From Candidatus Pacearchaeota archaeon (GTDB lineage Archaea > Nanoarchaeota > Nanoarchaeia > Pacearchaeales > GW2011-AR1): 7,764 nucleotides of DNA. This document shows, in pieces, positions 1 through 5,240 of the stretch. Location: contig NZER01000315.1 of NCBI GenBank assembly GCA_002690445.1, forward strand, positions 1-7,764. Direction: 5' to 3'. Position 1 is the stretch's first letter, and the number at the start of each line of letters is the position of its first letter. The notes below the pieces were generated by a model. It saw nothing but the letters and a program-made list of their open reading frames with translations. It searched no databases and was not told where the DNA came from. Both the position numbers and the translations under genes were made by a program.

Positions 1-1140
1 CTTGGTAGGGCCACCCTTCAGGAAGTAGTGCAATCGAGTGCGCTGGGTCTTGGTGGGATTGACTCCGCTGGCCTTCAAGACCACGATTTCCCGAATGTCC
101 TCTGGGAGTACCTGTAACAGGTAGTCTACGGCTACCTGGGCTTCCACATATGACTCCCAGTCATTGTGGTTGACCCATTCGGTGCCTACTTGCTCCCAGT
201 TGTTCAGACGCTGGTCATGGTCATTAGCCAGCCATTCCTCGCCCAGGCCATCGCTCTCACGGTAGGCCTTGCGGTCTAAGCTGATTGCGTTGCCGTGGGC
301 ATCGCTGGAGAGTACCTTGAGAGCGTTGAGTTGCCTGTACCATTCGGTATAGGCTCCGCTAATCTCCCACTTGGCAGTCTCCCAGGTGAGACCCTTATCG
401 GCCCGGTCGAGTAGGCTCGTCCAGAGATAACTCTCTAGGTCACCTACCAGATTCAGCCGATTGGGGTCTGCTTGGGCAACTCTCCAGCTAGTCTTGGCCA
501 CCAGGCCTGCCAGGTCTTGGTAGCCTGGAAGGTCTGGGCCATACGGTAAGCCCAGAGCAAAGAAGACTTCCAACGCCTTCCCTTCCCAGTTCTCCCCTGC
601 ACCGCCCCATTCTAGGTCTAGCCTGCGCTCCTTCTCCACATAGGAGTAGGAGTCTAGGGCCAGACCCTTGAGCAGTTCGGGGCCGGGGTCTTGGTCTGGG
701 TAGCGGATGGAGTCATTGCTCTGGACGCTGTAATCGGCTGGCTCATCAGCCTCAGAGGCCGTGAGAAGCCGATTAAGGGCTTGAAACTCCCTGAGCCGTA
801 CCAGACGAGGGTCAATGGTCTTTCGACCCAGGCAATCCTGGCAGAGACCGCTAACGGTCTCCAGCAGTGCGCCACAGCCAATCTCGACCTGCCATTCCCG
901 ATGAATGGGCCTGACTGGGTTGCCCCAGTAGTCTCTTTCACCGGAATCGAGCAGTTCGCTCTTGGTCACGGTGCCACTGCAAGTAGGTGCCTCAAAGCTC
1001 GCCTCACGGGCGGAAGCGTCAGCTTCCACTCGTGCCTGGTTAGCTTTGGTTCCCTTGAAGGTACGAATCGGGCCGTTCTGGCCTTCACCGTCCTGTTCGC
1101 CGATTAGGTTGTTAAGGTGCGCCGTTCTTAAAGTATTCAA
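1..1140 (-). CDS. Large hypothetical protein with putative Cys cluster, C-terminus beyond window
   Basis: A continuous minus-strand reading frame of 380 codons is open to the left edge; it lacks an early ATG. The upstream limit is an in-frame TGA at 1149-1147, so the first usable start is TTG at 1140; a GTG at 1029 is an alternative. No good ribosome site precedes the TTG. Numbering from it, C54, C89, C100 and C103 (the last pair as CQDC) with H80 could form a zinc site in the N-terminal quarter. The rest is rich in Trp, Glu and Leu. Toward the visible C-terminus the segment LPEDIREIVVLKASG is faintly like the start of sigma-70 region 4, and the stretch before it could be read as a region-2-like helix set, but no convincing helix-turn-helix follows. 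I therefore leave it unassigned. Coding is supported by length, absence of stops and amino-acid composition. Confidence 0.72.
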   Translation of the reverse strand, partial: MNTLRTAHLNNLIGEQDGEGQNGPIRTFKGTKANQARVEADASAREASFEAPTCSGTVTKSELLDSGERDYWGNPVRPIHREWQVEIGCGALLETVSGLCQDCLGRKTIDPRLVRLREFQALNRLLTASEADEPADYSVQSNDSIRYPDQDPGPELLKGLALDSYSYVEKERRLDLEWGGAGENWEGKALEVFFALGLPYGPDLPGYQDLAGLVAKTSWRVAQADPNRLNLVGDLESYLWTSLLDRADKGLTWETAKWEISGAYTEWYRQLNALKVLSSDAHGNAISLDRKAYRESDGLGEEWLANDHDQRLNNWEQVGTEWVNHNDWESYVEAQVAVDYLLQVLPEDIREIVVLKASGVNPTKTQRTRLHYFLKGGPTK

Positions 1141-1148
1141 TTCGCTTC

Positions 1149-1162
1149 ACTCATAAATGAGT
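1149..1162. promoter_or_regulatory. Short palindrome next to the left gene start
   Basis: ACTCATAAATGAGT has 6-bp arms around a 2-bp centre and lies 8 bp upstream of the proposed TTG start at 1140. Its position suits an operator or a small leader hairpin for the left gene. It also contains, on the minus strand, an ATG (1154) that opens a five-codon frame ending at TGA 1139-1137, overlapping the TTG; this could be a tiny leader peptide. Arms this short can arise by chance. Confidence 0.25.
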
Positions 1163-1279
1163 TCAGCGTCCCGTACCCACTGAACGGTAGTCACTGGCCT
1201 CAACCAGTGCCACTTCTAGACTAGCATACCCTAGCCTCAGAATGTGCCTGGAATGAAGATAAGGTGCGTTATATTCAAA

Positions 1280-1291
1280 AAGTATATACTT
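1280..1291. promoter_or_regulatory. A/T palindrome, possible promoter or operator
   Basis: AAGTATATACTT is a perfect 12-bp palindrome in an A/T-rich island (about 1268-1292) within otherwise GC-rich DNA. It contains TATACT in both orientations, so it could supply a -10-like or TATA-like element or a dimer-binding site. No matching -35 element at proper spacing was found on either strand, so this is only a candidate. Confidence 0.3.
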
Positions 1292-1316
1292 GTTGGCATT
1301 CGGTGAGCCTGGCTCC

Positions 1317-1438
1317 TGTACGAGGGGGGGAGACTGGTTGCAGTGCGTGGGCGAGGCTGGCCCTCTGCGTGGGGGGAAGCCAGGGATGGTGCGTACAAGA
1401 GGGAAGTCTGGTTCCTGCACGGGGGAGCGACCCAAATC
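1317..1438. repeat. Degenerate G-rich tandem repeats, about 22-27 bp units
   Basis: Successive units begin with TGCGT or a one- or two-base variant at 1317 (TGTAC), 1344, 1366, 1390 and 1416 (TGCAC). Each continues with a G-run, and most have CTGG or CCAGG before the next unit. Unit lengths are about 27, 22, 24 and 26 bp, the fifth being open-ended. The CTGG core recurs at 1309, 1334, 1357 and 1408, with CCAGG at 1380. A related G-rich unit occurs near 1457. The copies are too diverged and irregular for a CRISPR array. They could be decayed iterons, or G-runs able to fold on the plus strand. Confidence 0.5.
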
Positions 1439-1525
1439 TGTGCCTGCCAGGACTCTTGCGGGGAGGGGAGGCTGAGGGTCGGCCGTCCGCGCCCGCGTAC
1501 CTCTCCCCCTAATTCCCGTGAGTTT

Positions 1526-1546
1526 CCCGGTAATTCCCCGGTAATT
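1526..1546. repeat. Direct repeat CCCGGTAATT x2, 11-bp period
   Basis: CCCGGTAATT occurs at 1526-1535 and again at 1537-1546, one helical turn apart. It is flanked by related words: TTCCCG at 1514-1519 and 1524-1529, and TTTCACGGG at 1545-1553. Related CCCGGTAA and CCCGGTTT words recur in the other noncoding region at 5919-5926 and 5952-5961. The phasing suggests cooperative binding of one protein. Confidence 0.5.
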
Positions 1547-1567
1547 TCACGGGTGTTAACCTTTTTG

Positions 1568-1600
1568 CGGGAAAGTCGGTGAAAAGTCGGGAAAAGTCGA
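1568..1600. repeat. Phased AGTCG array, candidate operator or iteron
   Basis: Three copies of a GAAA(A)GTCG(G) motif stand in line, with AGTCG cores starting at 1574, 1585 and 1595, spacings of 11 and 10 bp. The 13-mer CGGGAAAGTCGGT at 1568-1580 is repeated exactly, inverted, at 5910-5922. Helical phasing and recurrence in a second noncoding gap argue for protein binding rather than chance. It could be an operator array or an iteron-type origin element. Confidence 0.6.
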
Positions 1601-1643
1601 GGGCCAGCGGCAGTGCGTTTGCATGCATGGCCCTGGCCCTCGA
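1597..1643 (-). terminator. 11-bp GC-rich inverted repeat, possible terminator
   Basis: TCGAGGGCCAG at 1597-1607 pairs perfectly with CTGGCCCTCGA at 1633-1643 across a 25-nt spacer that contains the palindrome TGCATGCA (1620-1627). Read on the minus strand it lies about 105 nt after the stop of the RuvC-like gene and is followed by CTTTT, so it could end the five-gene transcript. The loop is long and the T-tract short for an intrinsic terminator. Being next to the AGTCG array, it may instead be part of a protein-bound site. Confidence 0.35.
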
Positions 1644-1651
1644 AATACCGA

Positions 1652-1683
1652 GCCTTGGTAAGCCAGGAGGACCATACCAAGGC
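1652..1683. repeat. 9-bp inverted repeat
   Basis: GCCTTGGTA at 1652-1660 is the reverse complement of TACCAAGGC at 1675-1683, with a 14-nt spacer. It lies between the end of the RuvC-like gene and the larger inverted repeat at 1597-1643. No T-tract follows on either strand, so a terminator is unlikely; a recombinase or regulator half-site pair is possible. Confidence 0.4.
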
Positions 1684-1748
1684 CCGGCCAAGGAGATGAG
1701 GACAAACAGTGAGAACACCACTGCTTGCCTCCCTATGGTACGAAACTT

Positions 1749-2294
1749 CTACGAAACGGGCAACTTTTTACCAAAACACCCAGGATCATTCGCATCTAAA
1801 TGATATAAGGCTACTGACATGGCATCGTAAACGTGATCACTATTATCATCGCTTTTCAGGCGTAAAACATCACGAACAACAACTTCTACAGCCTCTTTCT
1901 TGGCACCCCTGCTTCCAGCAATCCGTAATTTGATTTCGCTTACTTTATAGCGGAAAACAGGCATGTTGTTAAAAGCGCCCCAGTAACTCAACATTCCTGC
2001 CATACGATACACGGGTTCAATGAAGTGACCGCCTCCACGCCGCTTTTGGTACTGAGGGTCTTCATATACAAGTGTAACGTGGCAATCACTACATTCGTTA
2101 CAATAGATATACTCATTCAGGCGATTCTCAATCTCCCGAATGATGTGATACGCCCTAACGTCTGAATCAGTGCTTTTCACCGGCCGTTTGACCGTAAAAG
2201 CCTCGACCAACTTCTTGCCGGCAAACAACGCCACACCGCAGGTGTTCGTTCCGGGGTCAATCGCCAATAAAAACCTATTACGGTGTGTATTCAC
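1749..2294 (-). CDS. RuvC-like Holliday junction resolvase
   Basis: This 181-residue protein has the RNase H-fold acidic set of RuvC-type nucleases. D13 lies in LLAIDPGTNTCGVALF, E78 in LVYEDPQY, and D153 and D157 in SDHVYDAMSVAL. Enzymes of this family cut four-way DNA junctions symmetrically using two metal ions. Length is close to bacterial RuvC (about 170-180), but the middle differs: residues 65-72 carry C65, C68, C71 and H72, a possible extra metal site, and residues 83-90 are a basic, glycine-rich loop (KRRGGGH). The start is GTG at 2294, overlapping the preceding stop as GTGA with no ribosome site of its own, so translation is probably coupled. It is the last gene of the cluster. It could process integration or replication intermediates of the element. 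Family call is firm; the exact substrate is inferred. Confidence 0.86.
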   Translation of the reverse strand: MNTHRNRFLLAIDPGTNTCGVALFAGKKLVEAFTVKRPVKSTDSDVRAYHIIREIENRLNEYIYCNECSDCHVTLVYEDPQYQKRRGGGHFIEPVYRMAGMLSYWGAFNNMPVFRYKVSEIKLRIAGSRGAKKEAVEVVVRDVLRLKSDDNSDHVYDAMSVALYHLDANDPGCFGKKLPVS

Positions 2295-2779
2295 GAGACT
2301 ATCGCCATGAACGCCTTCGCTAGGTCATCCCATTCGCTGGAAGCACTGCTACCAGCCGGGGTTAATGCATAAATCAGCCGTCTTGACTCGACGACTTCGC
2401 GGTCTTCTACGTCTACCACTTCACCGGGCGGAAAATTTCCGTTTATATTCAAAAGGGGCGCTCTGCCCACAGGGATGTCCGACGCTTCCTCTTCACGCAC
2501 TCGCTCTATCAAACCCAACCTCTTAGCAAAATAAATGTACTTACCAAAAGAATCTCGCCCCATCGGCCTCTGACGTATGCGGATGGCACTCTCTTGCTTT
2601 TCTCGGCGTATCATCGTCTTATATGTCCGATGTAAATCTTGAATAGATGCTTCGTTCGCCCGTGTTTCCTCAAAAATCGGCTTCCCCATCGGACCGATCC
2701 CCGTAATACACACCAGGGGTTGTCTTCCTGATAAAACATCCCGAATTACATGCCCGGGCCTAACAGTAGTTTTCGGCAT
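2291..2779 (-). CDS. Probable winged-helix DNA-binding protein
   Basis: A 162-residue protein not matched to a named family. Residues about 46-70 are a basic helix, followed by FGKYIYFAKRLGLIERVREEE (78-98) and later RLIYALTPAG, the pattern of a recognition helix plus beta wing in winged-helix regulators, where the wing strand often reads YxLTPxG. A role in transcription control of the cluster or binding of recombination sites is inferred. ATG 2779 is chosen because GGAAAGGAG lies about 10 nt upstream; ATG 2788 would have it only 1 nt away, and an in-frame TTG at 2806 lies inside the upstream stem-loop. The stop overlaps the next start (GTGA), coupling it to the RuvC-like nuclease. The stem-loop just upstream could be its own operator. 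Confidence 0.65.
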   Translation of the reverse strand: MPKTTVRPGHVIRDVLSGRQPLVCITGIGPMGKPIFEETRANEASIQDLHRTYKTMIRREKQESAIRIRQRPMGRDSFGKYIYFAKRLGLIERVREEEASDIPVGRAPLLNINGNFPPGEVVDVEDREVVESRRLIYALTPAGSSASSEWDDLAKAFMAIVS

Positions 2780-2804
2780 TACACCCATGCTCCTTTCCAG
2801 GCTC

Positions 2805-2858
2805 AAATCCGAACTTGCTTCCTATACACCCAAGAATATAGGAAACAAGTTCGGATTT
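2805..2858 (-). promoter_or_regulatory. 22-bp stem-loop between zinc-ribbon and winged-helix genes
   Basis: Positions 2805-2826 and 2837-2858 are inverted repeats matching at 21 of 22 positions around a 10-nt loop. The single difference (C2818 against A2845) becomes a G-U pair in minus-strand RNA but a C-A mismatch in plus-strand RNA, so a full stem forms only in the operon transcript. The right arm enters the stop codon of the zinc-ribbon gene and the left arm ends about 8 nt before the ribosome site of the winged-helix gene. No T-tract follows. Options are an RNA processing or stability element, an attenuator, a dimeric operator, or a recombinase-bound site. Confidence 0.75.
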
Positions 2859-3075
2859 AGCTCTCGGTATTTGATTCTGACCTTCGCTTTCGACCCCTTT
2901 TTCTTCTGTCGCCATGATATAGGCTTAGGTCCTCACCGTCTGGCATAAAAGGGGGAATCCATTGTGTCCCACCTTTGTCAGGGTTGCGATACAAACGGCG
3001 CCCGCAATAATAGCATTTCAACTCGTCCGAGTCTGACATCCAGTAATGAGAGCAGACCTTCTTCTTTTTGTTCAC
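2857..3075 (-). CDS. Small zinc-ribbon protein
   Basis: A 72-residue protein with C8 and H10 (CSH) plus C21 and C24 (CYYCGRR), the spacing of a small zinc ribbon or knuckle. A lysine run (NKKKK, residues 2-6) and a basic C-terminal patch (RRKRGRKRR, about 57-65) suggest nucleic-acid binding. Start is GTG at 3075 with AAGGGTGG about 4 nt upstream; an 11-bp gap follows the integrase stop. Its place between the integrase and the winged-helix gene suggests an accessory or directionality factor for recombination, but nothing in the sequence proves that. No named family recognised. Confidence 0.65.
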   Translation of the reverse strand: MNKKKKVCSHYWMSDSDELKCYYCGRRLYRNPDKGGTQWIPPFMPDGEDLSLYHGDRRKRGRKRRSESNTES

Positions 3076-3086
3076 TGCACCACCCT

Positions 3087-3866
3087 TTATAACGAGACTG
3101 GTGGAACTACCTTCTTTAGATCGTACTGGTCCGGCCTAGTGTAGTATTTGACAGTGATTGTTGGATTGGTGTGTCCTAATTGATACCCGATCTCTTCCCA
3201 GGAGAGACCTTCCTGACGCAAATGGACAGCTCTGCTATGCCGTAGCATATGCGGCGTAAACTTCCCTATCCCTGCCACTCTAGCCGCGTTTTTAAGCAGA
3301 TGGTACATATCGATGTATGTGCGGTAACCGTAAACTTTTGGGTGCTTACCTTTGCGGACTTCCATCCATTTCGCCAGATAGCCCATGCCCCATTCGCTGA
3401 CGTTAGCCCATTCTTGCCGGCCGCCCTTTCTGGTTACAAAAAGGAAGCCGTTCCAGTCAATATCGACAGTACGCACGTTTAGAATCTCGGAGATGCGAGC
3501 GCCAGCGTCGTAGAGCAAAGCAACCATGCTTTCGCTGACAAGAGACTCGCAACCCGCCAGTAACCGCTTTATTTCGTCCTTATTCAGGTATTCAGGCGTT
3601 TTAAGAATAACTGGCAAGCGTTCCATCCGGTTGGTTGGTATGCCTTCCCATTTGAGGTAGCGAAGCAGTGCTGCAACATCTAAGCCAATGGTTGCAGGCT
3701 TCAAGTCAAGGCTTTCTCGGTACGCTATAAAATCCTGGCTCTCTTCAGACGATTGTGGTAAGTGACCGTACTTTCGGACGAATTGCGTCAACGTATTCTT
3801 GTAAGCCCGCTTAGTGTTCTCGGCGGCTCTAATCTTCGTGAGAAATTCGTTTAATCGTGCCGTCAT
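3087..3866 (-). CDS. Tyrosine recombinase / integrase (XerC/D-like)
   Basis: A 259-residue protein with an N-terminal SAM-like core-binding domain (about 1-85) and a C-terminal catalytic domain. All active-site residues are visible: R124 in DAGARISE, K147 in the beta-hairpin TRKGGRQ, H206 and R209 in HMLRHSRA, H232 in LGHTNPTIT and nucleophile Y241 (H plus 9, as in XerC/D; Y242 adjacent). Such enzymes cut and rejoin DNA at paired half-sites through a 3' phosphotyrosine. It is slightly shorter than XerC/D (about 300) and lacks a long N-terminal arm-binding domain. ATG 3866 overlaps the upstream stop as TAATG, and AAGGA lies 7 nt upstream. It could integrate the element, resolve multimers or invert DNA; no paired att site is recognisable in the window. 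Confidence 0.95.
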   Translation of the reverse strand: MTARLNEFLTKIRAAENTKRAYKNTLTQFVRKYGHLPQSSEESQDFIAYRESLDLKPATIGLDVAALLRYLKWEGIPTNRMERLPVILKTPEYLNKDEIKRLLAGCESLVSESMVALLYDAGARISEILNVRTVDIDWNGFLFVTRKGGRQEWANVSEWGMGYLAKWMEVRKGKHPKVYGYRTYIDMYHLLKNAARVAGIGKFTPHMLRHSRAVHLRQEGLSWEEIGYQLGHTNPTITVKYYTRPDQYDLKKVVPPVSL

Positions 3867-4726
3867 TATGGAATCCTTAGAGAAATTCCCTGCTTAGTCT
3901 CTTCGACCCAGCAGGTCTTTGGCTCTAACGCATGGCAAAAGACTAGTAGATACCCACTATGCATAGATTTCTCTACGCACACTTGTTTTTCTGCAAATGT
4001 GAGGTCTGGATTATCGTCATAGGCAGATGTGATATCCGGGGTAACGTGGTAAGACGTTGGGCAAACATCACCCGCAAAGATAATCCGATCAGCGCCAACG
4101 TCTATCTGTAACATGGATGCATAGGAAGATGGACCAAAGGCCGGGATAATCCGCACCCCAGGTACAAGTTCTTCCTCTTGTTCAATGTAGTTAAGTTGTC
4201 CGCTTTGTTCCATGAGAGTAAAGGCAAGATCAGCCTGGGGAGTGCTTTGAGGACGTTGTCGTTGCTCAGAACCCTTATGGCAGTAGTGCGTTGCTTTGGT
4301 AAAGCGTAATTTGTGTTTACCGGCCCTGTCGCTATAAATCGTTCCGCCGGCATGGTCTTTATCCCTAGAGGTGAGGATTACATCAGTAACATCGCCAACA
4401 GATATTCCTTGGTCGCGCAACAACCTATGTAGCCGGTTGATAGAGAAGTTGTCCGCATCCTCTTCGTTGCTAAGGGACGAATCCCCTATGTCTGGAGGCC
4501 CGGTGTCTACCAGTATGGTTCGGCCAAGGTATTCAATGAGCATTATGTTGCAAGCTAGTTGGATGCGCTGATCTCTCCCAACGTGGTATTTATTCGCTTC
4601 CTTCGGGGAACTGTTAAAATGTTGAAGTAGAGTTGCCCGAGATTGAGGGCTAAAAACATTGCCACTGTCTTTCTTGGTCAAGGCAACGTCGTGTAAGGTC
4701 CATTTGAGGTTAAAGGGAGCTGTCAC
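3866..4726 (-). CDS. Metallo-beta-lactamase-fold protein with degenerate metal motif
   Basis: A 286-residue protein with the MBL-fold layout: NIMLIEYLGRTILVDTG (60-76), then the metal loop, RIIFAGDV (214-221) and a late VFCHALEP (262-269). The usual HxHxDH reads SRDKDH (120-125), so both first histidines are replaced by S120 and D122. The GHTPGH loop is GPSSYAS (198-204), also without histidine. D124, H125, D220 and H265 remain, enough for the second metal position but not the first. The protein may bind one metal, use a different chemistry, or be a non-catalytic binder. In the family, active members hydrolyse lactones, thioesters, phosphodiesters or nucleic acids. GTG 4726 has GGGAGG (4740-4735) 8 nt upstream. 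It opens the five-gene cluster and overlaps the integrase by one base. Confidence 0.85.
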   Translation of the reverse strand: MTAPFNLKWTLHDVALTKKDSGNVFSPQSRATLLQHFNSSPKEANKYHVGRDQRIQLACNIMLIEYLGRTILVDTGPPDIGDSSLSNEEDADNFSINRLHRLLRDQGISVGDVTDVILTSRDKDHAGGTIYSDRAGKHKLRFTKATHYCHKGSEQRQRPQSTPQADLAFTLMEQSGQLNYIEQEEELVPGVRIIPAFGPSSYASMLQIDVGADRIIFAGDVCPTSYHVTPDITSAYDDNPDLTFAEKQVCVEKSMHSGYLLVFCHALEPKTCWVEETKQGISLRIP

Positions 4727-4770
4727 CTAGGCTTCCTCCCGTGTTTTTCGTAGGAGGCACACAACATATC
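4727..4770. promoter_or_regulatory. 44-bp divergent intergenic region with two ribosome sites
   Basis: The starts of the MBL-fold gene (minus, 4726) and the J-domain gene (plus, 4771) are separated by only 44 bp. That space holds GGGAGG on the minus strand (4740-4735) and AGGAGG on the plus strand (4752-4757). There is no room for two full promoters, so at least one must lie inside the opposite gene or the promoters must overlap, which would couple the two transcription units. The AGGAGG to ATG distance of 13 nt is longer than usual. I found no clear -35/-10 pair. Confidence 0.5.
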
Positions 4771-5205
4771 ATGTCTTCAAATCCCGTACAACCAACTGAT
4801 AACCCACCTTCAAAACCGGCCCCAAAAAGGCGTCGGAGAAAGGATAGGGCGATGGCTAGTGTGATACAGGACTTCTTGGAGCGAACTGGCTTAAATGAAG
4901 ATTTAGAAGCGGCGGTTGCCCATGTGACCCGCCATGGTATAAACAGCTTTTGGAAAAACTTTCAGCCGGTGGACATAATCAACAACTTGCCGCCGGGGAA
5001 TTTTGCGCCGCCCGAAAATGCTGCGGATGATCCGAATGACCCTTACGTTGTGTTAGGTGTTCATAGAAGCACGCCGCCAGAAATCATAAGGGCCGTATAC
5101 ATAGCCTGGGTAAAAAATCACCACCCAGATGTGGGTGGTGATCCTGATACCTTCAAGAGGATTAACGTGGCCTACGATGAGATTAAGAAGGTGAAGGGGC
5201 TTTAG
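4771..5205 (+). CDS. J-domain (DnaJ-like) protein
   Basis: A 144-residue protein ending in a J-domain (about 90-140): PYVVLGV, helix II, the signature HPD at 118-120 in NHHPDVGGDPDTF, then FKRINVAYDEIKK. J-domains stimulate the ATPase of Hsp70 (DnaK) and steer it to a client. Unlike DnaJ, the J-domain is C-terminal and there is no Gly/Phe, zinc-finger or substrate-binding region. The N-terminal 90 residues are proline-rich then strongly basic (PKRRRRKDR, 18-26), followed by a predicted helix, so this part may bind nucleic acid or a specific partner. ATG 4771 is preferred because of AGGAGG at 4752-4757; GTG 4741 lacks a ribosome site. An element-borne co-chaperone could recruit host Hsp70 to a replication or recombination complex (inference). 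Confidence 0.88.
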   Translation: MSSNPVQPTDNPPSKPAPKRRRRKDRAMASVIQDFLERTGLNEDLEAAVAHVTRHGINSFWKNFQPVDIINNLPPGNFAPPENAADDPNDPYVVLGVHRSTPPEIIRAVYIAWVKNHHPDVGGDPDTFKRINVAYDEIKKVKGL

Positions 5206-5240
5206 TCTTCGTCGCTCACGGCGCCGCGGTATCGATTCCC

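Larger units (their letters stand above)
1141..1748. other. Gene-free, repeat-rich gap
   Basis: About 600 bp separate the stop of the RuvC-like gene from the start of the left-hand gene, both on the minus strand. Short reading frames here have no credible protein character, and I see no tRNA-like cloverleaf. The stretch holds short palindromes at 1149-1162 and 1280-1291, G-rich degenerate tandem repeats at about 1317-1438, direct repeats at 1526-1546 and 1568-1600, and inverted repeats at 1597-1643 and 1652-1683. The plus strand is strongly G-biased from about 1320 to 1480. The arrangement fits an origin, operator or termination region; which of these cannot be told from sequence alone. Confidence 0.7.

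Noticed and set aside
691..1107. Plus-strand reading frames over the left gene
   Set aside because: They lie opposite the long open minus-strand frame, which has better protein character and is open for 380 codons.
1317..1438. Possible CRISPR array
   Set aside because: Units are too short, too diverged and irregular, with no conserved repeat separated by unique spacers and no cas gene nearby.
1237..1721. Several overlapping reading frames in the gap on both strands
   Set aside because: They are low-complexity, Pro/Arg/Gly-rich translations of G-rich repeats without ribosome sites or domain features.
1141..1748. tRNA gene or tRNA-derived attachment site for the integrase
   Set aside because: No T-arm-like GGTTCGAATCC word or cloverleaf pattern was seen on either strand, and no long direct repeat marks an att pair in the window.
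1709..1933. Plus-strand reading frame with a good ribosome-site-like sequence (AAGGAGATGAGG before GTG 1709)
   Set aside because: Most of it is antisense to the 3' part of the RuvC-like gene, and the translated product looks like a random shadow.
4102..4353. Minus-strand frame inside the MBL-fold gene
   Set aside because: Same-strand shadow in another frame; the MBL-fold reading explains the sequence.
5117..5142. 11-bp inverted repeat with 4-nt loop
   Set aside because: It coincides with the codons for NHHPDVGGD in the J-domain; HHP and GGD codons are naturally complementary, so the hairpin is explained by the protein motif.
5206..5240. Terminator between the convergent genes
   Set aside because: The 35-bp gap contains only the overlapping short GC palindromes GGCGCC and CCGCGG, with no stem plus T-tract on either strand.
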